A stretch of 64,000 nucleotides of DNA. Source: Cloacibacterium sp. TD35. GTDB lineage: Bacteria; Bacteroidota; Bacteroidia; Flavobacteriales; Weeksellaceae. The translations under genes and the position numbers were made by a program. Under the pieces are notes generated by a model, which was not told the origin of the DNA, made no database searches, and worked only from the letters and a program-made list of their open reading frames with translations. This document shows positions 14,696 through 23,167 of this stretch, piece after piece (the stretch's first letter is position 1; the number at the start of each line of letters is the position of its first letter). The DNA lies in NCBI RefSeq assembly GCF_028864635.1, contig NZ_CP104850.1, positions 564,001-628,000 of the forward strand. The letters are read 5' to 3'.

Positions 14696-16363
14696 ATGAA
14701 ACAATTCTCATCAAAACGCAGCATTCAGATTTTAGGGCACGTTCTTCAGCAATATGGTATAAACAAAATGGTAATTTCGCCAGGAAGCAGAAATGCTCCA
14801 CTTGCTATTCATTTTTCAGAGCTAGATTCTTTTGAATGCTTCAGCATCGTAGACGAAAGAAGCGCTGCTTTTGTAGCGATGGGAATGGCAAAATCGCTTA
14901 AACAACCTATTGCAATTTCTTGTACCTCTGGTTCTGCTGCTACCAATTATTATCCTGCTGTGGTAGAAGCATTTTATCAAAACGTTCCTCTTCTAGTACT
15001 TACTGCAGACAGACCTACAGATTTTGTGGATTTATTTGATGGGCAAACGATTCGTCAAAAAGATTTGTTTCAACAGCATTCTTACGGAGATTTTCAGCTT
15101 TTGGAAGATGACAAAGAAAATGCTGAAGAAGAGAACTTAAAAATCGTAAAAACAGCGATAGAACTGTGTTTCGAGAAACAAGGGCCGGTTCATATCAATA
15201 TTCCGCTTACAGAACCATTATACCAGTACGCTACAGAATTGCCTGTCTTTCCTAGCATAGAGAAAACCATTCAGAAAAGAGATTTCGAGATTTCCTCTAC
15301 CCTAGTTTCTGAATTTAATGTAGCTAAAAGAATTTTGATTTTAGCAGGAACGCTTGACAAAAATCCTAAACTCCAAAGTTTATTGTCGCAATTCGTGAAA
15401 AATCATTCTGTGGTAGTGCTTACAGAAGCGAATTCTAATCTCTATCACGACAAGTTTTTCAATCATATTGACCGATATGTCTTCAACTACAGCGAAGAAG
15501 ATTTCAAAACCTACGCTCCAGATTTACTCATTACGATTGGTCAAAACGTAGTTTCTAAAAAAGTGAAAGAATTTTTGAGAAAAGCAAAACCTCAAAATCA
15601 TTGGCATATTGATGAATTTTGGCAACCGAATACGTATTTTGCTTTAACTCAAGAAATCAAAACAAAACCAGAAATTTTCTTCAGTCAGTTGTTGAAATTT
15701 GCCAAGTTAGAACCTTCAGCTTATTTCAATCTTTGGGATGTTCTTCGTGATAAAAAAGATGCAAAACACGATGAATATTGCAAAACAATAGATTTTTCAG
15801 ATTTTAAAATTTTCCAAATTTTAGAACAAAAAATTCCGAGTAATTACAATATTCATATTTCTAATTCTTCGGCGATTCGCTATGCAGAATTGTTCCCATA
15901 TTCACAAAATCACAACATTTATTGCAACCGTGGAACCAGCGGAATAGATGGTTCTACTTCTACTGCGATGGGTTTTGCGATGATGAACGAAAATCCTACG
16001 ATTTTGATTTCTGGCGAACTTGGATTTTTCTATGATATTAATGGACTTTGGAACAATTACATTCCGCCGTACACTAGAATTATCGTGATGAATAACGGTG
16101 AAGGAAATATTTTTAGAATTATTCCCGGACCTACAACTTCTAATGCAATAGACGAATTTATTGCGACCAAACATCAGAAAAACTGCGAAAATCTAGCTAA
16201 ACATTTCGGTTTTGGATATTTTAAAGTGGAAGACGAAGATACTCTGTTAAGAGTTTTAGACAATTTCTTTAAGCCAGAAGCTAAACCAAAAATCTTAGAA
16301 ATCAACACTGCCGATATTCAAAACGCAGAAGTTTTGAAAGAATATTTTAAGTTCTTGAAGTAA
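14696..16363 (+). CDS. menD: MenD, 2-succinyl-5-enolpyruvyl-6-hydroxy-3-cyclohexene-1-carboxylate synthase
   Basis: 555 residues from the ATG at 14696, chosen over an upstream TTG at 14648 because the promoter box lies between them and the family starts near this point. The thiamine-diphosphate enzyme adds succinic semialdehyde to isochorismate in menaquinone synthesis. Visible blocks: ISPGSRNAPLAIH (about 28-40), DERSAAFVAMGMAK with the ThDP-activating Glu, CTSGSAATNYYPAVVEA, and a C-terminal RGTSGIDGSTSTAMGF and NNGEGNIF cofactor-binding region. Menaquinone is the usual quinone of this group. Convergent with pabC. Confidence 0.95.
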   Translation: MKQFSSKRSIQILGHVLQQYGINKMVISPGSRNAPLAIHFSELDSFECFSIVDERSAAFVAMGMAKSLKQPIAISCTSGSAATNYYPAVVEAFYQNVPLLVLTADRPTDFVDLFDGQTIRQKDLFQQHSYGDFQLLEDDKENAEEENLKIVKTAIELCFEKQGPVHINIPLTEPLYQYATELPVFPSIEKTIQKRDFEISSTLVSEFNVAKRILILAGTLDKNPKLQSLLSQFVKNHSVVVLTEANSNLYHDKFFNHIDRYVFNYSEEDFKTYAPDLLITIGQNVVSKKVKEFLRKAKPQNHWHIDEFWQPNTYFALTQEIKTKPEIFFSQLLKFAKLEPSAYFNLWDVLRDKKDAKHDEYCKTIDFSDFKIFQILEQKIPSNYNIHISNSSAIRYAELFPYSQNHNIYCNRGTSGIDGSTSTAMGFAMMNENPTILISGELGFFYDINGLWNNYIPPYTRIIVMNNGEGNIFRIIPGPTTSNAIDEFIATKHQKNCENLAKHFGFGYFKVEDEDTLLRVLDNFFKPEAKPKILEINTADIQNAEVLKEYFKFLK

Positions 16364-16376
16364 GGTTTCCTGAAGT

Positions 16377-17003
16377 TTAAACGTCTAGATAATCAGAACT
16401 TTCTGGTAAATTTACAATTCTTTCGATGGGATAAATAAACATATCATCGAAATCATTCATGGCGTTAATCAACTGAAAGTGAGAAAATTCCTTAATGTTT
16501 TGAAGCGTAATTTCGGTTTCTTTTATCTTCTTTTCGTGAAGCAAATGTTGGCGCATCACACCGTTTAACAGATAAGTAGTCGGCGTGAACCATTCTTTAC
16601 CTTTCAAAAAAAGAATATTGGTATAAGAAGTATCCGTAATGTGATTATTCTTCACCACAATGATTTCTTCTGTTTTAGCTTTGGTTTTCATTCGTTCAAA
16701 TTCCTTTCTATCTTCAAATTTGAAAGAATAATCGTAAGAATTATTTTCCACCAACTGAAAATTTTCTATTTCGGGAATCGCATAAGGAATGAGTTGTGTA
16801 GTGAATTTTTTATCTAAATCATACACGATGCGCAGTTTGTACAAACCATCTTCATCATGTTCTAAATTTTTAAAAATTTTAGCCAAATCTATAGAACCTT
16901 CTTTGCCAAAATGCGCAAAAGTTTGGTTCACTCGTTTTTGATGTAAGTCTAGCAAAAAGGCTTTTTGGTCTTCTATTTTAATGCTTTCAATGAATCGGGA
17001 CAT
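16377..17003 (-). CDS. pabC: Aminotransferase class IV, aminodeoxychorismate lyase-like
   Basis: 208 residues, somewhat shorter than the 250-280 of classical PabC. Features include RVNQTFAHFG near the N-terminus, the LRIVYDL strand, ETxVVKNNHITDTSYTNILFLKG (about 117-139), and TTYLLNGVMRQHLLHE, matching class IV PLP enzymes. The likely reaction converts 4-amino-4-deoxychorismate to p-aminobenzoate plus pyruvate for folate synthesis. The start overlaps the end of pabB by 17 bases, so they are translationally coupled. Confidence 0.8.
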   Translation of the reverse strand: MSRFIESIKIEDQKAFLLDLHQKRVNQTFAHFGKEGSIDLAKIFKNLEHDEDGLYKLRIVYDLDKKFTTQLIPYAIPEIENFQLVENNSYDYSFKFEDRKEFERMKTKAKTEEIIVVKNNHITDTSYTNILFLKGKEWFTPTTYLLNGVMRQHLLHEKKIKETEITLQNIKEFSHFQLINAMNDFDDMFIYPIERIVNLPESSDYLDV

Positions 17004-17964
17004 AAATTTTGTTTTTCATTTCTTGGTATTCATCTGCTAATTTACTCAAATGTGTAATTCCACCGCCACTTCGGAATGTTAAATTTCCACCATTTTGTTG
17101 AATAAACCGAATCATCACACAAGAATCTAAATTCTCCCCATCAAAATAACCGCAAACTCCTGTATAAAAGCCTCTTTCATAAGTTTCGGCTTCTAATATA
17201 ATTTCTAAGGTTTTGGGTTTTGGAGCGCCCAAAATACTTCCTGCAGGAAGTAAGGTTTTCATCAAACTTCCTATTTTATTTTGAAATTCTGGCTTTACTT
17301 TTCCCGAAATTTCAGAACTCATCGCATAGAGATTTTTGTTTCGGGTTTTTAAGAAATCTATCCTCTGGAATTCATCTAATTTTACCCATTCTGCAACCAT
17401 GCTCAAATCGTTTCTAAGCAAATCTACTACAGTGTAATGTTCTGCTTTTTCCTTCACCGAATTTTTTAGTTCATATACAGCATTTGGAACAGAAGCTTCA
17501 ATAGTTCCTTTCATAGGATGAGTAAAAATCTCATGATTTTTAATTTCTACAAAAGTTTCTGGCGAAAAAAAAGTAAAATTCTCTGGGAATAAAATTTTGT
17601 ACTTTGCTTCAGATTGATAAAAAATTTCTTCTAAAGAAAGATTAGTCTCAATTGCCGTTTCACAAGTGTAATTAATCAAATAAGAATCTCCTAATTTCAA
17701 ATGATTTTGCACGATTTCGAAGCCTTTTTGGTAATCTTCTTTGGATTGAGGAAAAGATTTCCACGAGACTTCTTTTGGTTCAAAAGTTGATTTTTGAACA
17801 TTTTTAAAACTAGGAAAATCCACTAAAATTTTCTTGGCTCTCAAATCTTCTTCATTGAAAATGAGCACATTCTCCATTAAAAAATCAATCACAAAAAAGA
17901 AAGGAACTTTCTGCAGAGAAAGCTCATCCATTTCTGAAAATTTCTGTTTGTTGATTTTTAACAT
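16987..17964 (-). CDS. pabB: Aminodeoxychorismate synthase component I (chorismate-binding)
   Basis: 325 residues: essentially only the chorismate-binding domain, without the longer N-terminal part of PabB/TrpE. Diagnostic blocks are HPMKGTIEAS, VDLLRNDLSMVA, LLPAGSILGAPKPKTLEII, ERGFYTGVCGYFDG and the C-terminal FRSGGGITHLSKLADEYQE. It uses chorismate and ammonia/glutamine to give aminodeoxychorismate, acting with the overlapping pabC. A -7 box lies only four bases before the ATG. Confidence 0.85.
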   Translation of the reverse strand: MLKINKQKFSEMDELSLQKVPFFFVIDFLMENVLIFNEEDLRAKKILVDFPSFKNVQKSTFEPKEVSWKSFPQSKEDYQKGFEIVQNHLKLGDSYLINYTCETAIETNLSLEEIFYQSEAKYKILFPENFTFFSPETFVEIKNHEIFTHPMKGTIEASVPNAVYELKNSVKEKAEHYTVVDLLRNDLSMVAEWVKLDEFQRIDFLKTRNKNLYAMSSEISGKVKPEFQNKIGSLMKTLLPAGSILGAPKPKTLEIILEAETYERGFYTGVCGYFDGENLDSCVMIRFIQQNGGNLTFRSGGGITHLSKLADEYQEMKNKIYVPIH

Positions 17965-17968
17965 CGCG

Positions 17969-17976
17969 CAAATTTA
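17969..17976 (-). promoter_or_regulatory. Predicted -7 box of pabB, four bases from the ATG
   Basis: TAAATTTG on the minus strand is separated from the pabB start codon (17964) by CGCG only, implying a leaderless transcript. Confidence 0.55.
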
Positions 17977-18068
17977 CAAATTAGAACTTGAGATTTTAGA
18001 TTTTTAAAAAAATAAGCCGTTTCTCTTTTTACGATTTTACGATTGCTCTACTTTACATCAAAAAACAT

Positions 18069-18076
18069 TACTTTTG
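18069..18076 (+). promoter_or_regulatory. Predicted -7 box four bases before the ATG at 18081
   Basis: TACTTTTG matches TAnnTTTG; CAGC then ATG follow directly. Confidence 0.5.
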
Positions 18077-18080
18077 CAGC

Positions 18081-18812
18081 ATGAATCAAGAAAATTTACC
18101 AAAGGCAAAAATCACTTTAGACGAGGTGATCAATCAGTCTTTTAGATATTGGAAAGCTACGCTTTCGTTTCAGTTTGTGGTGACCGTTTTATATTTTGGG
18201 ATAATTTTTATTTCAGGATTTCAGTTAGTGCAGTATTATTTCGGAGATCAATTACACATTTTCACGCCAGAACTTTTACAAGATCCTATAAAATTTAATG
18301 TGAAAATAAGAGAACTTCTCGCAACGGAAAACGGAAGTTATTTCCAAATTGTTCTATCATTGTTAAAAGCATCACTTTTCCCATTATTTATTGGGCTTTT
18401 AAGAGTATATACTTTAATTGATGAAGGCAAAAAACCTAGTATATCAGAAGTTTTAGATGGTTATAAAGGAAGTAATTTCTTTAAACTTTGGGGTTATGCA
18501 ATTTTCTGGAATGTTATTTTCAGTTTTGGAGTTTCATTCTTTTTCATTCCTGGTGTTTTATGGGTATTTCTTACTGTTTTTGTAGGTCCGTTACTCTATT
18601 TCACGCCTATGAGAATGCTAGAAGCCATCAACATCAGCGCAAAAGTAGCTTGGGCAAACTGGACTATCGTTTTACCTTGTGCCATCATCGCATTTTTATT
18701 CAGTTATAGCGGATTTATCTTGTTTTTCGTAGGATTTTTATTCACTTATCCTTTTTGGAATGCTATTATTTATACTTTATTCAAAAGATTCTTCAGCATT
18801 AAATTTGTATAA
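18081..18812 (+). CDS. Multi-pass membrane protein, unknown function (first of a tandem pair)
   Basis: 243 residues with about six hydrophobic helices (near 30-50, 95-115, 145-165, 165-185, 195-215, 215-235). A polar N-terminus (DEVINQSFRYWKATL) precedes the first helix. The design, a soluble start, a long loop after helix 1 and FTYPFWNAIIYTLFKRFF at the end, parallels the next gene (FTYPFFFTARYSIY), so the two look like diverged duplicates. No catalytic motif is seen. Confidence 0.6.
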   Translation: MNQENLPKAKITLDEVINQSFRYWKATLSFQFVVTVLYFGIIFISGFQLVQYYFGDQLHIFTPELLQDPIKFNVKIRELLATENGSYFQIVLSLLKASLFPLFIGLLRVYTLIDEGKKPSISEVLDGYKGSNFFKLWGYAIFWNVIFSFGVSFFFIPGVLWVFLTVFVGPLLYFTPMRMLEAINISAKVAWANWTIVLPCAIIAFLFSYSGFILFFVGFLFTYPFWNAIIYTLFKRFFSIKFV

Positions 18813-18840
18813 AATGTAACGAAACTTTGAGAAAATTAAC

Positions 18841-18848
18841 TAATTTTG
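18841..18848 (+). promoter_or_regulatory. Predicted -7 box for the gene at 18871
   Basis: TAATTTTG fits TAnnTTTG, 22 bases before the ATG. Confidence 0.4.
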
Positions 18849-18870
18849 GTAGAACTCAATTGAAAAAACT

Positions 18871-19656
18871 ATGGAAAATTTTACCGAAGTAAACCAACCT
18901 ATTACACCCAAAAAGGAAATAGGAAGTATTCTTTCTCATGCATTCGAAAATTTTACGGGAACTTTTTTATATGCATTAGTCTTTGTAGTCATTTATCTTT
19001 TAGCGTATTTCATTTTTAATGGCGCACTGTCTTTATTGATTCCAGGCGGTAGCGATTATCAAAATGAAGTCATGAAGGTGATGAATGATTTCGTAGAGAA
19101 ACAAAAATATGACCTCAACGCTATTACTGAGCTACAAAATAGTTTAGATGCTGCCAAAACTACTGCAGTAATGATTTCTGAAGTGATTTCTAAAAGTATT
19201 ACTTCGGCATTATTAGCTCCTTTAGTGGTAGGAATTATTTACATTTCTTATCAGTTCAGCGCTAAAAAAGAGGTAGAATTTGGAGATTTATTCATCGGTT
19301 TCAGACAGAATACCGTACAAATCATCATTTATGGATTCATTACTACAGCGCTTATTCAAACTGGTTTAGAAATCAACATGCTGATTGGTGTATACCTTTC
19401 TTTTGCATTCTTTATAGGATTACCGATTGTGTTTTTCGAAAACACCTCAGCAGTAGAAGGTATTAGAAAATCATTTTCTCTGGTTCATGCTAATTTTATA
19501 ACCGTTTTGGTATTGTGGATTTTAGCAGGAATTATAGCTTGTGCAGGTGTTTTATTTTGCTTGGTTGGGATATTATTTACTTACCCATTCTTCTTTACAG
19601 CAAGATATTCTATCTATTCTGCAATTTGCGGAGCGCCATACGAAGTAAAATCTTAA
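18871..19656 (+). CDS. Multi-pass membrane protein, unknown function (second of a tandem pair)
   Basis: 261 residues with about six hydrophobic helices and a long polar loop after helix 1 (SDYQNEVMKVMNDFVEKQKYD). Near residues 190-215 the stretch FFENTSAVEGIRKSFSLVHANF resembles the AINISAKVAWANW segment of the upstream protein, and both end in a FTYPF helix. It resembles DUF975/GlpM-like integral membrane proteins only in outline. A strong terminator follows. Confidence 0.6.
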   Translation: MENFTEVNQPITPKKEIGSILSHAFENFTGTFLYALVFVVIYLLAYFIFNGALSLLIPGGSDYQNEVMKVMNDFVEKQKYDLNAITELQNSLDAAKTTAVMISEVISKSITSALLAPLVVGIIYISYQFSAKKEVEFGDLFIGFRQNTVQIIIYGFITTALIQTGLEINMLIGVYLSFAFFIGLPIVFFENTSAVEGIRKSFSLVHANFITVLVLWILAGIIACAGVLFCLVGILFTYPFFFTARYSIYSAICGAPYEVKS

Positions 19657-19677
19657 AATTTTATAAACAATTTACAG

Positions 19678-19707
19678 AAAGCAACAGATTTTACTGTTGC
19701 TTTTTTT
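19678..19707 (+). terminator. Rho-independent terminator
   Basis: AAAGCAACAG (19678-19687) pairs with CTGTTGCTTT (19694-19703), followed by T-run. Confidence 0.85.
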
Positions 19708-19733
19708 ATTAAATTCGCATTAAAACAAAACAA

Positions 19734-20825
19734 ATGCACCCAGACCAAATCAGCAATAACAAAATCCGTCAAGTTTTCATGTTGGCGGTCATTATAATTC
19801 TTTCAGCGATAATATTATACAATCTCAGTGATTTTTTGCCATCATTATTAGGAGCCATCACATTGTATATTATTTCTAGAAGTTGGAATTTTAAACTCGT
19901 AGAAGAAAAAGGCTGGAAACCTTGGGTTGCTGCATTGGTCATTATCTTAATTTGTCTAGTCATCATCGTGATTCCCACGTATTTCACTATTGAAGTTTTA
20001 GTCAATAAAATAAGTGATGCAAAAGCTTATACAGAGAGTATTACAGATTTCTTTTTAAAAATAGAAAGTTATATTCGTGCCAAAACAGGGTTTGAAATTT
20101 TAAGTGGCGGAAATCTAGAAAAAATCACAGGATTTGCTACGCAAGCTTCCACTGCTATTCTGAATACTACAGTTAATATGATTAGTATAATTGTAGGTAT
20201 GTTTTTCATTTTGTACTTCATGCTTACTAAAGGAAGATTATTCGAAAGAATTCTTACCTCTATTTCTCCTCTAAAGAAAGCGAATGACCAAAAAATTGGC
20301 GAAAAATTTACGAAAATGGTAATTGCTAATGCGGTAGGAATTCCAGTTGTAGCACTTGTTCAGGCAATAGTTGCATTGATTAGTTATTTTATTTTTGGCG
20401 CCCCAAGTCCTTTATTGTTGTTTATCCTTACTTTTATTGGCAGTATGATTCCGATTGTAGGAGCTGCTATTATTTATGTACCAGTCGGTTTATTTATGCT
20501 TGCAAGTGGTGATACTTTTGGCGGACTCGGCATTCTAGCTTATGGATTTTTAGTAGTGGGATTGGTAGATAATGTTTTCAGATTTACTTTTTTGAAAAAA
20601 CTAGAAAACATCCATCCATTAAATACCGTTTTTGGAATTATTTTAGGACTAAAGATTTTCGGCTTTTTTGGTTTAATATTTGGGCCGATTTTAGTTTCTA
20701 TCACTATTCTACTGATGCAAATTTATGGAGACGAATTTTCTGAAGAAACAGAAGATTCTCCGAATGACATCGTTCTTCCCGAAAGCGAAAGCCCACTTCA
20801 ATCAAAAATTGATATTGATATTTAA
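19734..20825 (+). CDS. AI-2E family (PerM/YdiK-type) membrane transporter
   Basis: 363 residues, normal for the AI-2E transporter family. Seven to eight transmembrane helices are visible; the conserved region FGAPSPLLLFILTFIGSMIPIVGAAIIYVPV (about 225-255) and LKIFGFFGLIFGPILVS near 305-320 are diagnostic. The family includes proposed quorum-signal exporters and sodium/proton antiporters, so substrate is open. The acidic tail (EETEDSPNDIVLPESE) is variable. The DUF3820 gene follows after five bases. Confidence 0.85.
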   Translation: MHPDQISNNKIRQVFMLAVIIILSAIILYNLSDFLPSLLGAITLYIISRSWNFKLVEEKGWKPWVAALVIILICLVIIVIPTYFTIEVLVNKISDAKAYTESITDFFLKIESYIRAKTGFEILSGGNLEKITGFATQASTAILNTTVNMISIIVGMFFILYFMLTKGRLFERILTSISPLKKANDQKIGEKFTKMVIANAVGIPVVALVQAIVALISYFIFGAPSPLLLFILTFIGSMIPIVGAAIIYVPVGLFMLASGDTFGGLGILAYGFLVVGLVDNVFRFTFLKKLENIHPLNTVFGIILGLKIFGFFGLIFGPILVSITILLMQIYGDEFSEETEDSPNDIVLPESESPLQSKIDIDI

Positions 20826-20830
20826 AAAAA

Positions 20831-21091
20831 ATGCAAGGAATTAACCCCGAAATATTAAAAGAAATCTGCGAGGTAAAAATGCCTTTCGGAAAACATGCTG
20901 GAATCGTTTTGGCAGATTTGCCTATTTCTTACTTAGAATGGTTTCACCGACAAGGAATGCCAAAAGGAAAACTCGGCATGCAACTTTCTACGATTTATGA
21001 AATAAAAATCAATGGTTTAATGGATTTACTTACTCCAATTCGTGATGAAGTGAATTATGAAAAATCAAAGAAAAGAGTTTATAAATTTTAG
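20831..21091 (+). CDS. DUF3820 family protein
   Basis: 86 residues. The core MPFGKHAGIVLADLPISYLEWFHRQGMP is the DUF3820 signature (MPFGKYKGxxLxDLPExYLxWF), sometimes found next to exonuclease or nucleic-acid enzymes. It is five bases behind the transporter gene and 12 bases from the convergent uvrB. Function unknown. Confidence 0.85.
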   Translation: MQGINPEILKEICEVKMPFGKHAGIVLADLPISYLEWFHRQGMPKGKLGMQLSTIYEIKINGLMDLLTPIRDEVNYEKSKKRVYKF

Positions 21092-21103
21092 ATTGAATCT
21101 TTT

Positions 21104-23095
21104 TTAAGTTTTCAACGCAGCAATCTCATCTCGCAATTTTGCAGCGGTGATGAAATCTAGATTTTTCGCAGCCGCTTCCATCGCTTTTTGTTTTTCGGCG
21201 ATGAGTTTTTCTACATCTACGCTTCCGTAAGCAGCACGTTCTTCAGCAACTTGACGAATAATTTCTTTTTGGGTATAAGAAGTATCAGGGAAATCTTTGG
21301 CTCTTCCCACCAAATGTTCAGAAATTTTCTTGTTAAGTGCAGTCGGAACTTTATTGTGTTCTAAATTGTATTGTGTTTGTTTTTCACGGCGATAATTGGT
21401 TTCATCAATCGCTTTTTGCATAGAATTGGTAATTTTATCGGCGTACATAATTGCTTTTCCGTTGATATTTCTCGCGGCTCTACCAATGGTTTGGACCAAA
21501 GAACGACGAGAACGCAACATTCCTTCTTTATCCGCATCGAGAATTGCTACCAGTGAAACTTCCGGTAAATCTAAACCTTCTCTCAAAAGATTTACGCCCA
21601 CCAAAACATCAAATAATCCCGTTCTTAAATCTTGCATGATTTGGATACGCTCCAAAGTTTCTACATCTGAGTGAATATAACGAGTTCTAATACCAAATCT
21701 GGTAAAATATTTAGTGAGTTCTTCTGCCATTTTCTTGGTTAAAGTCGTCACCAAAACACGTTCGTCTTCTTCTACCCTTTTTTGAATTTCTTCGATTAAA
21801 TCATCGATTTGATTCATGGTAGGCCTTACTTCGATAATTGGGTCAAGAAGTCCAGTCGGTCTTATAATTTGTTCGGTATAAATTCCTCCAGATTTTTCCA
21901 ATTCATAATCAGCAGGAGTCGCAGAAACGTAAATCACTTGATTCTGCATTTCCTCAAATTCTGGAAATTTCAGCGGTCTGTTATCCATTGCAGCGGGAAG
22001 TCTGAATCCGTACTCCACCAAAGCCTCTTTTCTGCTTCTATCACCACCATACATTGCGTGAACTTGCGGAAGTGTAGCGTGAGACTCATCAATCACCATC
22101 AAATAATCTTTCGGAAAATAATCTAACAAGCAGAACGGTCTAGAACCAGGCATTCTTCCGTCCATATAACGAGAATAATTCTCAATTCCAGAGCAATAAC
22201 CGAGCTCTTTTATCATTTCCAAATCCAATTCGGTACGTTCTTGCAAACGCTTGGCTTCAATTGGCTTATCAATAGAATTAAAAAAGTCGACTTGTTTTAC
22301 CATGTCGTCCTGAATCTCTCTAATTGCCGAATTTAAAGTTTCTTTGGAGGTAACAAATAAATTGGCTGGATAAATATTTATTTGGTCAAAACTAGAAGTT
22401 ACGTTTCCTGAAATGACATCAAAACTTTGAATTTTTTCGATTTCATCTCCGAAAAATTGCACTCTAATTCCGTTATCAGCATATGCTGGATAAACATCTA
22501 TCACGTCTCCTTTTACTCGAAATGTACCTCTCGCAAATTCATTTACACTTCTAGAGTACAACGCATTTACCAATTTATGAAGAAAATCTGTTCTAGAAAT
22601 TTTAGAATTGACTTCTAATTCTATCAAAGATTTATTGAACTCTGTAGGATTTCCAATACCGTAAATACATGAAACTGAAGCAACTATTAAAACATCTCTC
22701 CTTCCGGAAAGTAAACTTGCCGTAGCCGAAAGCCTTAGTTTTTCTACTTCTTCATTAATAGACAAGTCTTTTTCTATGTAGGTCCCAGACGAAGCAATGT
22801 AAGCTTCTGGCTGATAATAATCGTAGTAAGAAACGAAATATTCTACCGCATTATCTGGAAAAAACTCCTTGAATTCCATAAAAAGTTGAGCCGCCAAAGT
22901 TTTATTATGCGCTAAAACTAAAGTCGGTTTTTGAACTTTTTCAACCACATTTGCAATGGTAAAAGTCTTACCAGAACCAGTAACACCTAGCAAAGTCTGA
23001 TATTTCTCTCCGTTTTGTAAACCTTCGGAGAGTTTTTCAATAGCTGCGGGCTGATCACCTGTTGGTGCAAATTCTGAGTGAAGTTTGAAATTCAT
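21104..23095 (-). CDS. uvrB: UvrABC system protein B
   Basis: 663 residues, full length. Walker A GVTGSGKT (about 39-46), the DESH box (IDESHATLPQ), the beta-hairpin region YYDYYQPEAYI, helicase motif VI QTIGRAARN, and a C-terminal UVR motif (AMEAAAKNLDFITAAKLRDEI) are all present. It is the damage-verifying helicase-like subunit of nucleotide excision repair. A clean -7 box (TATCTTTG, complement 23112-23119) lies 16 bases before the ATG, and a terminator separates it from the upstream protease gene. Confidence 0.97.
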   Translation of the reverse strand: MNFKLHSEFAPTGDQPAAIEKLSEGLQNGEKYQTLLGVTGSGKTFTIANVVEKVQKPTLVLAHNKTLAAQLFMEFKEFFPDNAVEYFVSYYDYYQPEAYIASSGTYIEKDLSINEEVEKLRLSATASLLSGRRDVLIVASVSCIYGIGNPTEFNKSLIELEVNSKISRTDFLHKLVNALYSRSVNEFARGTFRVKGDVIDVYPAYADNGIRVQFFGDEIEKIQSFDVISGNVTSSFDQINIYPANLFVTSKETLNSAIREIQDDMVKQVDFFNSIDKPIEAKRLQERTELDLEMIKELGYCSGIENYSRYMDGRMPGSRPFCLLDYFPKDYLMVIDESHATLPQVHAMYGGDRSRKEALVEYGFRLPAAMDNRPLKFPEFEEMQNQVIYVSATPADYELEKSGGIYTEQIIRPTGLLDPIIEVRPTMNQIDDLIEEIQKRVEEDERVLVTTLTKKMAEELTKYFTRFGIRTRYIHSDVETLERIQIMQDLRTGLFDVLVGVNLLREGLDLPEVSLVAILDADKEGMLRSRRSLVQTIGRAARNINGKAIMYADKITNSMQKAIDETNYRREKQTQYNLEHNKVPTALNKKISEHLVGRAKDFPDTSYTQKEIIRQVAEERAAYGSVDVEKLIAEKQKAMEAAAKNLDFITAAKLRDEIAALKT

Positions 23096-23111
23096 GAGTG
23101 TGAATAAAGAG

Positions 23112-23119
23112 CAAAGATA
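23112..23119 (-). promoter_or_regulatory. Predicted -7 box of uvrB
   Basis: TATCTTTG on the minus strand, 16 bases from the uvrB ATG. Confidence 0.55.
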
Positions 23120-23136
23120 ACAAGAATAGAAAGAAA

Positions 23137-23162
23137 AAAAGAGCAGAAATTTCTGCTCTTTT
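23137..23162 (-). terminator. Terminator of the S41 protease gene
   Basis: A perfect 26-base palindrome (arms AAAAGAGCAGAAA and complement) lies just behind the protease stop codon. Confidence 0.85.
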
Positions 23163-23167
23163 AAAAA

